This document shows, one piece after another, positions 27,137-36,257 of a stretch of DNA of 64,000 nucleotides; position 1 is the first letter of the stretch, and every line of letters begins with the position of its first letter. The notes under the pieces were generated by a model that saw nothing but the letters and a program-made list of their open reading frames with translations, did no database searches and was not told the origin of the DNA. This DNA is from PALSA-1006 sp963733265 (GTDB lineage: Bacteria > Pseudomonadota > Gammaproteobacteria > Burkholderiales > Gallionellaceae). The stretch lies in NCBI GenBank assembly GCA_963733265.1, contig CAVTCF010000003.1, forward strand, positions 620,001 through 684,000, read 5' to 3'. The position numbers and the translations under genes were made by a program.

Positions 27137-27606
27137 AAGGCATTCTTGAAAAAGGGTTCGTTACGACTTCTTTGGACACGGTTATTAATTACTCAAGAAC
27201 CGGGTCTCTGTGGCCAATGACATTCGGTCTTGCCTGTTGTGCGGTGGAAATGATGCACGTGTCCATGCCACGCTATGACCTGGACCGTTTCGGCGCCGGT
27301 GCGTATCGTCCCAGTCCAAGGCAGTCGGATTTGATGTTTGTGGCCGGCACACTGTGCAATAAAATGGCGCCCGCTTTGCGCAAAGTCTATGACCAGATGG
27401 CCGAGCCGCGTTACGTGATCTCCATGGGGTCGTGTGCCAATGGCGGCGGTTATTACCACTATTCCTACTCGGTCGTGCGCGGCTGTGATCGTATTATTCC
27501 CGTTGATATTTATGTTCCCGGTTGTCCGCCAACTGCAGAAGCTTTGCTTTTCGCCGTGATTCAGTTGCAAAGGAAAATCAACCGCACCAATACTATTGCG
27601 CGGTAA
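27127..27606 (+). CDS. nuoB: NADH-quinone oxidoreductase subunit B
   Basis: Peripheral-arm subunit carrying cluster N2, the last iron-sulfur centre before quinone. The ligands are in GLACCAVEMMH (vicinal Cys pair), GSCANGGGYY and VPGCPPTAEAL. The ATG at 27127 has AGGAG in front and gives 159 residues; it overlaps nuoA by 10 bp. Confidence 0.96.
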   Translation: MGIEGILEKGFVTTSLDTVINYSRTGSLWPMTFGLACCAVEMMHVSMPRYDLDRFGAGAYRPSPRQSDLMFVAGTLCNKMAPALRKVYDQMAEPRYVISMGSCANGGGYYHYSYSVVRGCDRIIPVDIYVPGCPPTAEALLFAVIQLQRKINRTNTIAR

Positions 27607-27613
27607 GATAAAT

Positions 27614-28252
27614 ATGAGTGAAGAACTGAAATTGTTGGGCGAGAATCTAAAAGAAGAGTTTGCGGACAAGGTGATCAGTCTGGAAAATAAGCTTGGCGAA
27701 TTGACTTTGGTGATTGATGTCAACGATACGCCGGGTGTGTTGAAAAGTTTGCGGGATGATCCGAAATTCCATTTTGAGCAGTTGGTCGATGTCTGTGGTG
27801 TCGATTATTCGGCTTATGGAAGCGATGTGTCGGAAGAGGGAAGTTATCCGGCTAATGACGCGGACAACCGGCCTTTCAAATACCGCTTTGCGGCTGTCTA
27901 TCACTTGCTGTCTGTCGAACATAACTTTCGCTTGCGCGTCAGAGTGTTTGCCAAAGATGATGCCATGCCAACGCTACACTCCGTGATAGATGTGTGGCCT
28001 TCTGCCAATTGGTTTGAACGCGAAGCCTTCGATTTATTCGGAATTATTTTTCTGGGACACCCCGATCTGCGTCGTCTGCTTACGGACTATGGTTTTGTGG
28101 GTAATCCTTTCCGCAAAGATTTTCCGTTGTCCGGGCATGTCGAAATGCGCTATGACGCCGAGCAGCGTCGTGTCGTTTACCAGCCCGTTACAGTGGAACC
28201 CCGCGAAGTGACGCCACGCATCATTCGTGAAGAAAATTACAGTCGGCACTAA
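27614..28252 (+). CDS. nuoC: NADH-quinone oxidoreductase subunit C
   Basis: The 30-kDa scaffold subunit of the connecting module. The family block NWFEREAFDLFGIIFLGHPD followed by LRRLLTDYGF and RKDFPLSGHVEMRYD is complete. ATG at 27614; 212 residues. It is separate from nuoD, not fused as in E. coli. Confidence 0.96.
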   Translation: MSEELKLLGENLKEEFADKVISLENKLGELTLVIDVNDTPGVLKSLRDDPKFHFEQLVDVCGVDYSAYGSDVSEEGSYPANDADNRPFKYRFAAVYHLLSVEHNFRLRVRVFAKDDAMPTLHSVIDVWPSANWFEREAFDLFGIIFLGHPDLRRLLTDYGFVGNPFRKDFPLSGHVEMRYDAEQRRVVYQPVTVEPREVTPRIIREENYSRH

Positions 28253-28272
28253 GATTAATCAAGGGAAGCGTA

Positions 28273-29526
28273 ATGCCTGAAATTAAAAATTACACCATGA
28301 ACTTCGGACCGCAACATCCTGCGGCACACGGCGTATTGCGTCTGGTGCTGGAGCTGGACGGCGAAGTTGTAGAACGTGCCGACCCTCACGTTGGCCTGCT
28401 GCACCGCGCCACCGAAAAGCTGGCAGAACACAAAACATTCCTGCAATCCGTGCCGTACATGGATCGTCTCGATTATGTATCCATGATGTGCAACGAGCAT
28501 GCGTATGTCAAGGCGGTAGAAAAACTGGCCGGCATCGAGGTGCCGATTCGCGCCCAATATATTCGTGTGATGTTTGACGAGATTACGCGCATATTGAATC
28601 ATCTGTTGTGGCTGGGGGCTGCCGGTATCGACCTTGGCGCGATGACGATGTTCTTTTATACCTTCCGCGAGCGCGAAGACTTGTTCGACGTATACGAAGC
28701 TGTTTCCGGCGCCCGTATGCATGCGGCCTATTATCGTCCTGGCGGTGTGTACCGTGATTTGCCGGATAGCCTGCCGCAGTACGAGGCTTCAAAGATTCAC
28801 AATGCTGCCGCGGTCAAACGTTTGAACGAAAATCGCCAGGGTTCTCTGCTGGACTTCCTGGAAGACTTTTGTAATCGTTTCCCCGCCAATGTGGATGAGT
28901 ACGAGACGCTGCTAACTGATAACCGCATCTGGAAACAGCGCACTGTCGGTATCGGCGTTGTCTCGCCGGAACGTGCGTTAGCTTTGGGCTTTACCGGCCC
29001 GATGTTGCGGGGTTCCGGTGTTGTTTGGGATTTGCGTAAAAAACAGCCGTACGCAGTGTACGACCGCCTGGACTTCGATATTCCGGTTGGCACTGAAGGC
29101 GATTGTTATGATCGTTATCTGGTTCGCGTGGAAGAGATGCGTCAGTCCAACCGTATCATTAAGCAATGTATAACCTGGTTACGCAATAATCCCGGGCCGG
29201 TGATTACAGAAAGCCACAAGTTTGCTCCGCCCAGGCGCGAGGCAATGAAGCAGAATATGGAAGAGCTGATCCACCACTTCAAGCTTTTTACCGAAGGCAT
29301 GCATGTTCCTGCCGGGGAAGTGTATTCCGCTGTGGAACATCCCAAGGGTGAATTTGGTATTTACCTGGTTTCAGACGGGGCGAACAAGCCTTATCGTATG
29401 AAAATTCGTGCGGCGGGATTCCCGCATCTGGCGTCATTGAACGAGATGACACGCGGTCATATGCTGGCTGACGTGGTGGCGATCATCGGCACACAAGATA
29501 TCGTTTTTGGAGAGATAGACCGCTGA
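28273..29526 (+). CDS. nuoD: NADH-quinone oxidoreductase subunit D
   Basis: The 49-kDa subunit that forms the quinone pocket with NuoB. FGPQHPAAHGVLRLVLELDGE at the N-terminus contains the quinone-binding His; PHVGLLHRATEKLAE, NEHAYVKAVEKL and the C-terminal HMLADVVAIIGTQDIVFGEIDR (RG-type hydrogenase relic) are present. 417 residues; its stop overlaps the nuoE ATG by one base. Confidence 0.97.
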   Translation: MPEIKNYTMNFGPQHPAAHGVLRLVLELDGEVVERADPHVGLLHRATEKLAEHKTFLQSVPYMDRLDYVSMMCNEHAYVKAVEKLAGIEVPIRAQYIRVMFDEITRILNHLLWLGAAGIDLGAMTMFFYTFREREDLFDVYEAVSGARMHAAYYRPGGVYRDLPDSLPQYEASKIHNAAAVKRLNENRQGSLLDFLEDFCNRFPANVDEYETLLTDNRIWKQRTVGIGVVSPERALALGFTGPMLRGSGVVWDLRKKQPYAVYDRLDFDIPVGTEGDCYDRYLVRVEEMRQSNRIIKQCITWLRNNPGPVITESHKFAPPRREAMKQNMEELIHHFKLFTEGMHVPAGEVYSAVEHPKGEFGIYLVSDGANKPYRMKIRAAGFPHLASLNEMTRGHMLADVVAIIGTQDIVFGEIDR

Positions 29527-30023
29527 TGTTATCCGAACAAATTCAAACTCAAATTGAGCGCGAGCTTAAAAAGTATCCGGCCGATCAAAGGCAGTCAGCA
29601 GTGATGGCTGCTTTGCGGTTTGTGCAGGATGAGAAGGGCTGGATTGCACCTGAAGACATGGCGGATGTTGCCGCTTACATCCGCATGCCGCAGATGGCTG
29701 TGTACGAGGTGGCCACCTTCTACCATATGTACAATCTCAAGCCGATGGGAAAATTTACCCTGACGGTCTGTACCAATCTTTCATGTCAGCTTGGCGGTGC
29801 GAATGAAACGCTGCTGCATATAAAAAACAGACTGGGAATCAGTTTGGGAGAAGTTACCGCCGATGGTAAATTCGGTTTGCGCGAGGGCGAGTGCATGGGA
29901 GCCTGTATAGATGCACCATTGCTTACAATCAATAACAAAAAATTGTGCGGGCGTCTGACCGGGGAAAAGATTGATCAAATCCTGGACGAACTTGAGGCTG
30001 GCAGCAAAGGAGGGAAACAATGA
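29526..30023 (+). CDS. nuoE: NADH-quinone oxidoreductase subunit E
   Basis: Thioredoxin-fold [2Fe-2S] subunit (N1a) of the NADH-oxidising module. Cluster ligands are in CTNLSCQLGG and GECMGACIDAPLLTIN. The N-terminal helical part (YPADQRQSAVMAALRFVQDEKGWI) is typical. 165 residues; overlaps nuoF by 4 bp. Confidence 0.96.
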   Translation: MLSEQIQTQIERELKKYPADQRQSAVMAALRFVQDEKGWIAPEDMADVAAYIRMPQMAVYEVATFYHMYNLKPMGKFTLTVCTNLSCQLGGANETLLHIKNRLGISLGEVTADGKFGLREGECMGACIDAPLLTINNKKLCGRLTGEKIDQILDELEAGSKGGKQ

Positions 30024-31285
30024 GTACGCCTGTTATCCTGAGCACGCTGCATTTCGACCAGCCGTGGACCCTGGAAAATTATCTCAAGGTGGGCGGTTAT
30101 CAGGCTCTGCGCAAGGTTCTCTCCGAAAAAATTTCACCCGACAGGATTATCGCCGAAGTGAAGGCGTCCGGCCTGCGTGGTCGAGGCGGTGCGGGTTTCC
30201 CTACCGGATTGAAATGGAGTTTCATGCCGCGCCAATACAAAGGCGACAAATATATCGTGTGTAATTCCGACGAGGGCGAACCCGGGACTTGCAAGGATTG
30301 GGATATCTTGCGCTTCAATCCGCACTTGCTGATCGAAGGTATGGCGATTGCCGCCTACACCATGGGTGTGAAGACAGGTTACAACTATGTTCACGGCGAA
30401 ATTTTCGAAGCCTACGAGCGTATGGAAGCGGCTTGTGAAGAGGCGCGCAAGGCGGGCTATCTGGGCAAGAATATTCTGGGTTCCGATCTGGAGTTTGATC
30501 TGCACAATCATCTGGGCTACGGAGCCTACATTTGCGGTGAAGAAACCGCGCTTCTCGAATCCCTTGAAGGCAAGAAAGGCCAGCCGCGTTTCAAGCCGCC
30601 TTTCCCGGCAAGTTACGGTTTGTACGGCAAACCCACCACGATCAACAACACCGAAACTTTTGCCAGCATTCCCTATATTGTTTATAACAGCGGAAAGCAA
30701 TTTGCCGACTTGGGCGTGCCGAACAGTGGCGGGTTCAAATTGTTTTCAGTGTCCGGTCATGTAAACAAACCGGGCAATTTTGAAGTGCCGATGGGGACAC
30801 CGTTTAAAACCCTGCTGGATATGGCGGGGGGCGTGCGCGGAGGCAACAAATTGAAGGCGGTGATTCCCGGCGGTTCTTCAATGCCGGTATTGCCGGCTGA
30901 AATCATAATGGATTTGAATATGGACTTTGATTCTGTCCAGAAAGCCGGTTCTGCACTGGGAACCGGAGCCATTATCGTGATGGATGAGACGACCTGCATG
31001 GTAAAGGCGCTGGAGCGGCTGTCCTATTTCTATTTTGAAGAGTCTTGCGGCCAGTGCACTCCCTGCCGCGAAGGTACAGGTTGGCTGTACCGTATTATTC
31101 ATCGTATCGAGCATAGTGAAGGCCGACCGGAAGATTTGGATCTGTTGCTCGATCTGTGCAACAACATTTCGGGTCGCACGATTTGCGCGTTGGGAGAAGC
31201 GGCGGCATGGCCGGTGCAGGGTTTCCTCAAGCATTACCGCAAGGAATTTGAATACCATATCGAGCACAAGCGTTGCTTGGTGTAA
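30020..31285 (+). CDS. nuoF: NADH-quinone oxidoreductase subunit F
   Basis: Binds NADH and FMN and carries a [4Fe-4S] cluster (N3). Glycine-rich NADH segment GRGGAGFPTGLKWSFMP, FMN segment YICGEETALLESLEGKKGQPR and the cluster motif ESCGQCTPCREGTGW are intact. 421 residues. Confidence 0.97.
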   Translation: MSTPVILSTLHFDQPWTLENYLKVGGYQALRKVLSEKISPDRIIAEVKASGLRGRGGAGFPTGLKWSFMPRQYKGDKYIVCNSDEGEPGTCKDWDILRFNPHLLIEGMAIAAYTMGVKTGYNYVHGEIFEAYERMEAACEEARKAGYLGKNILGSDLEFDLHNHLGYGAYICGEETALLESLEGKKGQPRFKPPFPASYGLYGKPTTINNTETFASIPYIVYNSGKQFADLGVPNSGGFKLFSVSGHVNKPGNFEVPMGTPFKTLLDMAGGVRGGNKLKAVIPGGSSMPVLPAEIIMDLNMDFDSVQKAGSALGTGAIIVMDETTCMVKALERLSYFYFEESCGQCTPCREGTGWLYRIIHRIEHSEGRPEDLDLLLDLCNNISGRTICALGEAAAWPVQGFLKHYRKEFEYHIEHKRCLV

Positions 31286-31305
31286 GGCAGACGGACAGGT
31301 GAGCA

Positions 31306-33615
31306 ATGATCAACATTGAAATTGACGGCAAGCACATCGAAGCAGCGAATGGATCGACTGTGATCGAGGCCGCGCATGGCGCCGGTATAACGATACCGCA
31401 CTTTTGCTATCACAAGAAATTGTCTATAGCGGCGAATTGTCGCATGTGTCTGGTACAGGTTGAAAAGACACCCAAAGCGTTGCCGGCCTGTGCAACACCG
31501 GTGACGGAAGGTATGCGAGTTTGGACTGCCTCCGAGCAAGCGGTGAAAGCGCAAAAAGGTGTGATGGAATTTTTGCTGGTGAACCATCCTTTGGATTGCC
31601 CGATTTGTGATCAGGGCGGCGAATGTATGTTGCAGGATATTTCTGTCGGTTACGGCAGCGGACAATCGCGCTTCCACGAGGAAAAACGCACGGTATTGAG
31701 CAAAGACATCGGGCCACTGGTGTCTGCGGAAGAAATGAGCCGCTGCATTAACTGCACCCGTTGTGTGCGTTTCGGTGCCGAAATCGGCGGACAGATGGAA
31801 CTCGGACAAGCTTTCCGGGGCGAACACGCTGAGATCATATCTTTTGTTTCCGGCACGGTGAATTCCGAACTGTCCGGCAATATGATTGATCTGTGCCCGG
31901 TCGGGGCGCTGACCAGCAAACCCTTCCGCTATAAAGCGCGCAATTGGGAATTATCGCGTCGTCGCTCGATCAGTGCCCACGATAGTCTGGGTTCCAATCT
32001 TGCGGTGCACACCAAGGATAACCGCGTGCTGCGCGTACTGCCCATCGAAAACGAAGACATCAATGAGTGCTGGTTGTCGGACAAAGATCGTTTCGCTTAT
32101 GAAGGTTTGAGTTCGCCCGAGCGCCTGACCAAGCCGATGATTAAAAAAGACGGCAAGTGGCAGGAAGTGGAGTGGCAAGTCGCCCTGGAATATGCGGCGA
32201 ATGGTCTGCGCCATATCGCTAATGGTGCCGGTGCAGAACAGGTCGGCGCGCTGGCCACAGCCAACTCCACGCTGGAAGAACTTTATTTGCTGCAAAAATT
32301 AATTCGCGGCATCGGCAGCCAGAACGTGGATTTCCGTTTGCGCCAGGCAGATTTTAGTGCCGACAGCAAGAGCCAGGGTGTGCCTTGGCTGGGCTTGCCT
32401 ATTGACGAAATTAACCGTGCCGACAGATTCCTCATCATCGGCAGTTTCTTGCGCAAGGATCACCCGGTTTTGGCGGCACGTATTCGTTCCACAGTAAAGA
32501 ACGGTGCACAAGCCAACATTATCCACTCGGTTGACGATGATCTGTTAATGAATGTGGAGAACAAATCAATTGTTGCGCCTGATGCTTTGGTTGACGTATT
32601 AAACCAGGTCTTGATTGCACTAACGGCAGAAAAACAAGGCGCACCAAGCGGGAACAGCGAAGCTGCCGCAATCGCGAAGAGCTTGGCGAGCGGCAAAAAT
32701 GTTGCAGTATTCTTGGGTAATTTTGCGCAACAACATCCGCAGGCAGCCCAATTACAATTGCTGGCACAAAAAATTGCCGAATTAACAGCGGGCAAATTCG
32801 GCTTCTTCGGTGAGGCGGCAAACAGCGTTGGCGGTTACTTGGCGAATGCCATACCGGGCGCAAATGGATTAAATGCGGCAACCATTTTCGCGTCTCCGCG
32901 CAAGGCCTATGTGCTGCTGAATGTCGAAGCGGAATTAGATAGTGCGAACCCGCAACAGGCAATAGCCGCGTTGCAGGCAGCAGATTTGGTGATTGCATTG
33001 TCGGCCTACAAGCATCGTGCAACTGAATACGCGGATGTGTTGTTGCCTATCGCGCCATTCACAGAAACGTCGGGTACCTTTGTGAGCACAGAAGGTCGGG
33101 TGCAAAGCTTTAAGGGGGCAGTCAAGCCTTTGGGCGAGGCGCGCCCGGCATGGAAAGTATTGCGTGTGTTGGGTAATTTGCTGAAGCTGGACGGATTCGA
33201 TCAGGACACCTCGGAAGCAGTGCGTGAAGAAGCACTTAAAGATGTGGATGTCACTACTAAATTGAATAATGCCCTTAGCGACATTGAAATAAATGCAATT
33301 GCAACTGCGGGTGGTCTGCAACGCGTAAGCGATGTGCCTATCTATACAACGGATTCCATCGTTCGCCGTTCAGCGCCGCTGCAAGCGACGACTGATGCGG
33401 CTACTCCGAAAGCATGGCTGCATAGTGAAGAATTAAACAAGCTGGGTATACAGTCGGGTGCGACTGTTAAGGTAAGCCAAGGGCTTGGTAGCGCAATAGT
33501 GGCGGTGGCAACAGATGATAATTTGCCCAAAGGTGTGGTGCGCTTGGCAGCAGGACATAGTGCGACCGCTGCCTTGGGTGCGATGTTCGGAACGATCTCG
33601 GTGGAGCGCACATGA
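31306..33615 (+). CDS. nuoG: NADH-quinone oxidoreductase subunit G
   Basis: The largest peripheral-arm subunit. An N-terminal ferredoxin domain (CRMCLVQVEK, [2Fe-2S]) is followed by HPLDCPICDQGGECMLQD (His/Cys-ligated cluster) and CINCTRCVRFG, then a molybdopterin-oxidoreductase-like domain without a recognisable active site. Residues about 420-700 are Ala-rich and loosely conserved, as in other betaproteobacterial NuoG. 769 residues; overlaps nuoH by 4 bp. Confidence 0.95.
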   Translation: MINIEIDGKHIEAANGSTVIEAAHGAGITIPHFCYHKKLSIAANCRMCLVQVEKTPKALPACATPVTEGMRVWTASEQAVKAQKGVMEFLLVNHPLDCPICDQGGECMLQDISVGYGSGQSRFHEEKRTVLSKDIGPLVSAEEMSRCINCTRCVRFGAEIGGQMELGQAFRGEHAEIISFVSGTVNSELSGNMIDLCPVGALTSKPFRYKARNWELSRRRSISAHDSLGSNLAVHTKDNRVLRVLPIENEDINECWLSDKDRFAYEGLSSPERLTKPMIKKDGKWQEVEWQVALEYAANGLRHIANGAGAEQVGALATANSTLEELYLLQKLIRGIGSQNVDFRLRQADFSADSKSQGVPWLGLPIDEINRADRFLIIGSFLRKDHPVLAARIRSTVKNGAQANIIHSVDDDLLMNVENKSIVAPDALVDVLNQVLIALTAEKQGAPSGNSEAAAIAKSLASGKNVAVFLGNFAQQHPQAAQLQLLAQKIAELTAGKFGFFGEAANSVGGYLANAIPGANGLNAATIFASPRKAYVLLNVEAELDSANPQQAIAALQAADLVIALSAYKHRATEYADVLLPIAPFTETSGTFVSTEGRVQSFKGAVKPLGEARPAWKVLRVLGNLLKLDGFDQDTSEAVREEALKDVDVTTKLNNALSDIEINAIATAGGLQRVSDVPIYTTDSIVRRSAPLQATTDAATPKAWLHSEELNKLGIQSGATVKVSQGLGSAIVAVATDDNLPKGVVRLAAGHSATAALGAMFGTISVERT

Positions 33616-34721
33616 TAGAAGCTCAGATCCTGCAATTTTTTCAATGGTTCTGGAATCAGTTCGGACTCTGGAATTGGGTATGGGGTACGTTTGGCTTTGC
33701 CTGGCCATTAGTCTGGGTATTGGTGAAGATTGTTGTCATCGTAGCGCCGATTATGCTCGGCGTCGCCTACCTTACTTATGTAGAGCGTAAGGTACTGGGG
33801 TACATGCAAGATCGTATTGGACCCAATCGCGTGGGTTATTACGGTTTGTTGCAACCCATTGCAGACGGGATCAAATTGTTGATGAAAGAAGTCATCATTC
33901 CGACCGGCTCCAACAAATTTCTGTTTGTATTGGCACCGGTATTGGCGATAACGCCAGCGCTGGCGGCTTGGGCTGTGGTGCCTTTCGGAGATGAATTGAT
34001 CCTGGCCAATGTCAACGCCGGTCTGCTCTATATCCTGACGATGACTTCACTGGGGATTTATGGCGTCATCATTGCCGGCTGGTCTTCCAATTCCAAGTAT
34101 GCTTTCCTTGGCGCGATACGTTCCGCTGCACAGATCGTGTCCTATGAACTTGCCATGGGATTTGCGCTGGTGTGTGTGTTGCTGGCAGCGCAGAGTATGA
34201 ATCTGGTCGATATTGTGCGCGGTCAGCACAATAATTATGGCCTGTTCGGATGGTATTTCATACCCTTGTTCCCAATGTTCGTGGTGTATTTCATTGCCGG
34301 TGTGGCGGAAACCAACCGCGCTCCGTTTGACTTGGCGGAAGACGAATCAGTGATCGTGGCAGGATTCCATACGGAATATTCCGGGATGGCCTTTGCATTA
34401 TTCTTCCTTGCCGAATATGCCAACATGATTCTCATTGCGGCGTTGGCCTCCATCTTCTTCCTCGGTGGCTGGCTGTCACCGTTGCCGCAAGCCTGGGTGC
34501 CGTCAGCCCCGGTATTAGGGTTGCTTCTGGGCAATGGGATACATTGGTTTTTGGCAAAAATGTCATTTATCCTGTTCCTGTTCCTGTGGCTGCGCGCAAC
34601 GTTCCCGCGCTATCGTTATGACCAACTGATGCGCTTGGGCTGGAAAATATTTATTCCGCTTACGCTGGTTTGGGTAGTAGTGGTTGCTGCCTGGATGCAG
34701 ACACCGTTTTGGTTGTGGTGA
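33612..34721 (+). CDS. nuoH: NADH-quinone oxidoreductase subunit H
   Basis: Membrane subunit that links the quinone site to the proton channels. YVERKVLGYMQDRIGPNRVGYYGLLQPIADGIKLLMKE and GVAETNRAPFDLAEDESVIVAGFHTEYSG, with the acidic residues of the E-channel, are fully conserved. About eight helices, 369 residues. Confidence 0.97.
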   Translation: MIEAQILQFFQWFWNQFGLWNWVWGTFGFAWPLVWVLVKIVVIVAPIMLGVAYLTYVERKVLGYMQDRIGPNRVGYYGLLQPIADGIKLLMKEVIIPTGSNKFLFVLAPVLAITPALAAWAVVPFGDELILANVNAGLLYILTMTSLGIYGVIIAGWSSNSKYAFLGAIRSAAQIVSYELAMGFALVCVLLAAQSMNLVDIVRGQHNNYGLFGWYFIPLFPMFVVYFIAGVAETNRAPFDLAEDESVIVAGFHTEYSGMAFALFFLAEYANMILIAALASIFFLGGWLSPLPQAWVPSAPVLGLLLGNGIHWFLAKMSFILFLFLWLRATFPRYRYDQLMRLGWKIFIPLTLVWVVVVAAWMQTPFWLW

Positions 34722-34729
34722 GAGAGAAT

Positions 34730-35218
34730 ATGAAAAAGATCTCGAATTTCTTTAAAAGTTTTCTGCTGATTGAGCTGCTCAAAGGTATGGCTCTGACCGG
34801 CAAGCATATGTTTATGCGCAAGGTCACAGTGCAGTATCCGGAAGAAAAAACACCGCAAAGCTTTCGCTTCCGCGGTCTGCACGCGCAACGCCGTTATGCC
34901 AACGGTGAAGAGCGTTGTATCGGGTGCAAACTGTGCGAAGCAGTATGCCCTGCATTGGCGATCAAGATCGAAGTGGCGGAACGTGCTGATGGTTCGCGTC
35001 GTACTACGCAATATGATATTGATTTGACCAAATGCATTTTTTGCGGTTTCTGTGAAGAGTCTTGCCCCGTGGATGCCATTGTTGAGACGCGAATTTTCGA
35101 GTATCACGGTGAAGCCCGAGGGGATTTGTATTACACCAAGCCAATGTTATTGGCGGTGGGCGACAAGCATGAAGCGCAGATCGCAAAAGATCGGGCTGCG
35201 GATGCCAAGTACCGGTGA
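34730..35218 (+). CDS. nuoI: NADH-quinone oxidoreductase subunit I
   Basis: Ferredoxin-like subunit with two [4Fe-4S] clusters (N6a/N6b): CIGCKLCEAVCPA and CIFCGFCEESCPVDAI. The frame is open from 34670, but the ATG at 34730 (MKKISNFFKSF) after GAGAGA avoids overlap with nuoH and gives the standard 162 residues. A 62-bp gap with a short TTTCACGTTTC repeat separates it from nuoJ. Confidence 0.96.
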   Translation: MKKISNFFKSFLLIELLKGMALTGKHMFMRKVTVQYPEEKTPQSFRFRGLHAQRRYANGEERCIGCKLCEAVCPALAIKIEVAERADGSRRTTQYDIDLTKCIFCGFCEESCPVDAIVETRIFEYHGEARGDLYYTKPMLLAVGDKHEAQIAKDRAADAKYR

Positions 35219-35280
35219 AATGTTTCCCGGCAGGGAAGGGCATCACGTTTCACGTTTCGCTTAAGTTTTAGGGCTAATTT

Positions 35281-35922
35281 ATGAATTTAGAGACAATCGT
35301 TTTTTATCTGTTTGCGGCGCTTACCGTTTTCTCGGCGGTGAGTGTGATTACTTCACGCAATCCGGTGCATGCGGCGCTGTTTTTGGTGTTGGCTTTTTTT
35401 AGCATGTCCGGAATATGGTTGTTGCTGGAGGCAGAGTTCCTCGCGATTACACTGGTGCTCGTTTACGTTGGCGCGGTGATGGTACTGTTCCTGTTCGTGG
35501 TGATGATGCTGGATGTCGACTTGGTGCAATTGCGCGAAGGATTTTGGCGCTGGTTCCCGTTTGGTGTGGCGCTGGCAATAGCAATCGTGGGTGAAATGAT
35601 TTGGGTGCTGGGCGGTCGTCAGACAGCGGAGACCGGTGCAAATATTGCCAAACATGCTGCCGATTACAGCAATACCAAAGAACTCGGGCGCTTGATTTAT
35701 ACAGATTATGTTTATCCGTTTGAATTGGCGGCAGTGTTGTTGTTGATTGCTATTGTTGCGGCAATTGCTTTGACCTTGCGTCATCGCAGTACTGCGAAGA
35801 AACAAGAGCCAAGCAAACAGATTTCGGTCAAGAGCAAAGATCGTTTACGTATCGTATCGGTTCCATCATCCAAAAAAGTTGCAGTGACGGATGTTGCGAA
35901 AACCGATCAAGTGAAGAGCTAA
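35281..35922 (+). CDS. nuoJ: NADH-quinone oxidoreductase subunit J
   Basis: Membrane subunit with five helices; SRNPVHAALFLVLAFFSMSGIWLLLEAEFL and YVGAVMVLFLFVVMMLDVD are the conserved segments (the latter includes the pi-bulge helix). A basic, Lys/Ser-rich tail of about 45 residues follows the last helix and is likely cytoplasmic. 213 residues. Confidence 0.95.
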   Translation: MNLETIVFYLFAALTVFSAVSVITSRNPVHAALFLVLAFFSMSGIWLLLEAEFLAITLVLVYVGAVMVLFLFVVMMLDVDLVQLREGFWRWFPFGVALAIAIVGEMIWVLGGRQTAETGANIAKHAADYSNTKELGRLIYTDYVYPFELAAVLLLIAIVAAIALTLRHRSTAKKQEPSKQISVKSKDRLRIVSVPSSKKVAVTDVAKTDQVKS

Positions 35923-35937
35923 TTTTCAGGGGGAAGC

Positions 35938-36249
35938 ATGTTGAGTTTAGGTTTGTCTCATTACTTGGTGTTAAGCGCGGTGCTGTTTGCCATCAGCGTG
36001 CTGGGCATTTTCCTGAACCGTAAAAATATTATCGTGCTGTTGATGGCGATTGAATTGATGTTGCTGGCGGTGAATACCAATTTCATTGCTTTCTCGCATT
36101 ATCTGAACGATGTTTCCGGACAGATCTTTGTGTTCTTTATTCTGACTGTTGCGGCTGCCGAGGCTGCAATCGGTTTGGCTATTCTGGTGGTGCTGTTCCG
36201 TAATTTGCGCACTATTAACGTTGACGATATCGGCAGCCTGAAAGGTTAA
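35938..36249 (+). CDS. nuoK: NADH-quinone oxidoreductase subunit K
   Basis: Small three-helix subunit. LMAIELMLLAVNTNFIAFS carries a conserved Glu of the proton path and FFILTVAAAEAAIGLAILVVLFR the second. GGGGGAAG precedes the ATG. 103 residues. Confidence 0.96.
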   Translation: MLSLGLSHYLVLSAVLFAISVLGIFLNRKNIIVLLMAIELMLLAVNTNFIAFSHYLNDVSGQIFVFFILTVAAAEAAIGLAILVVLFRNLRTINVDDIGSLKG

Positions 36250-36257
36250 GCGTACAA

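Noticed and set aside
35219..35280. Small repeat in the nuoI-nuoJ gap
   Set aside because: Only a short TTTCACGTTTC repetition; no regulatory meaning can be supported.
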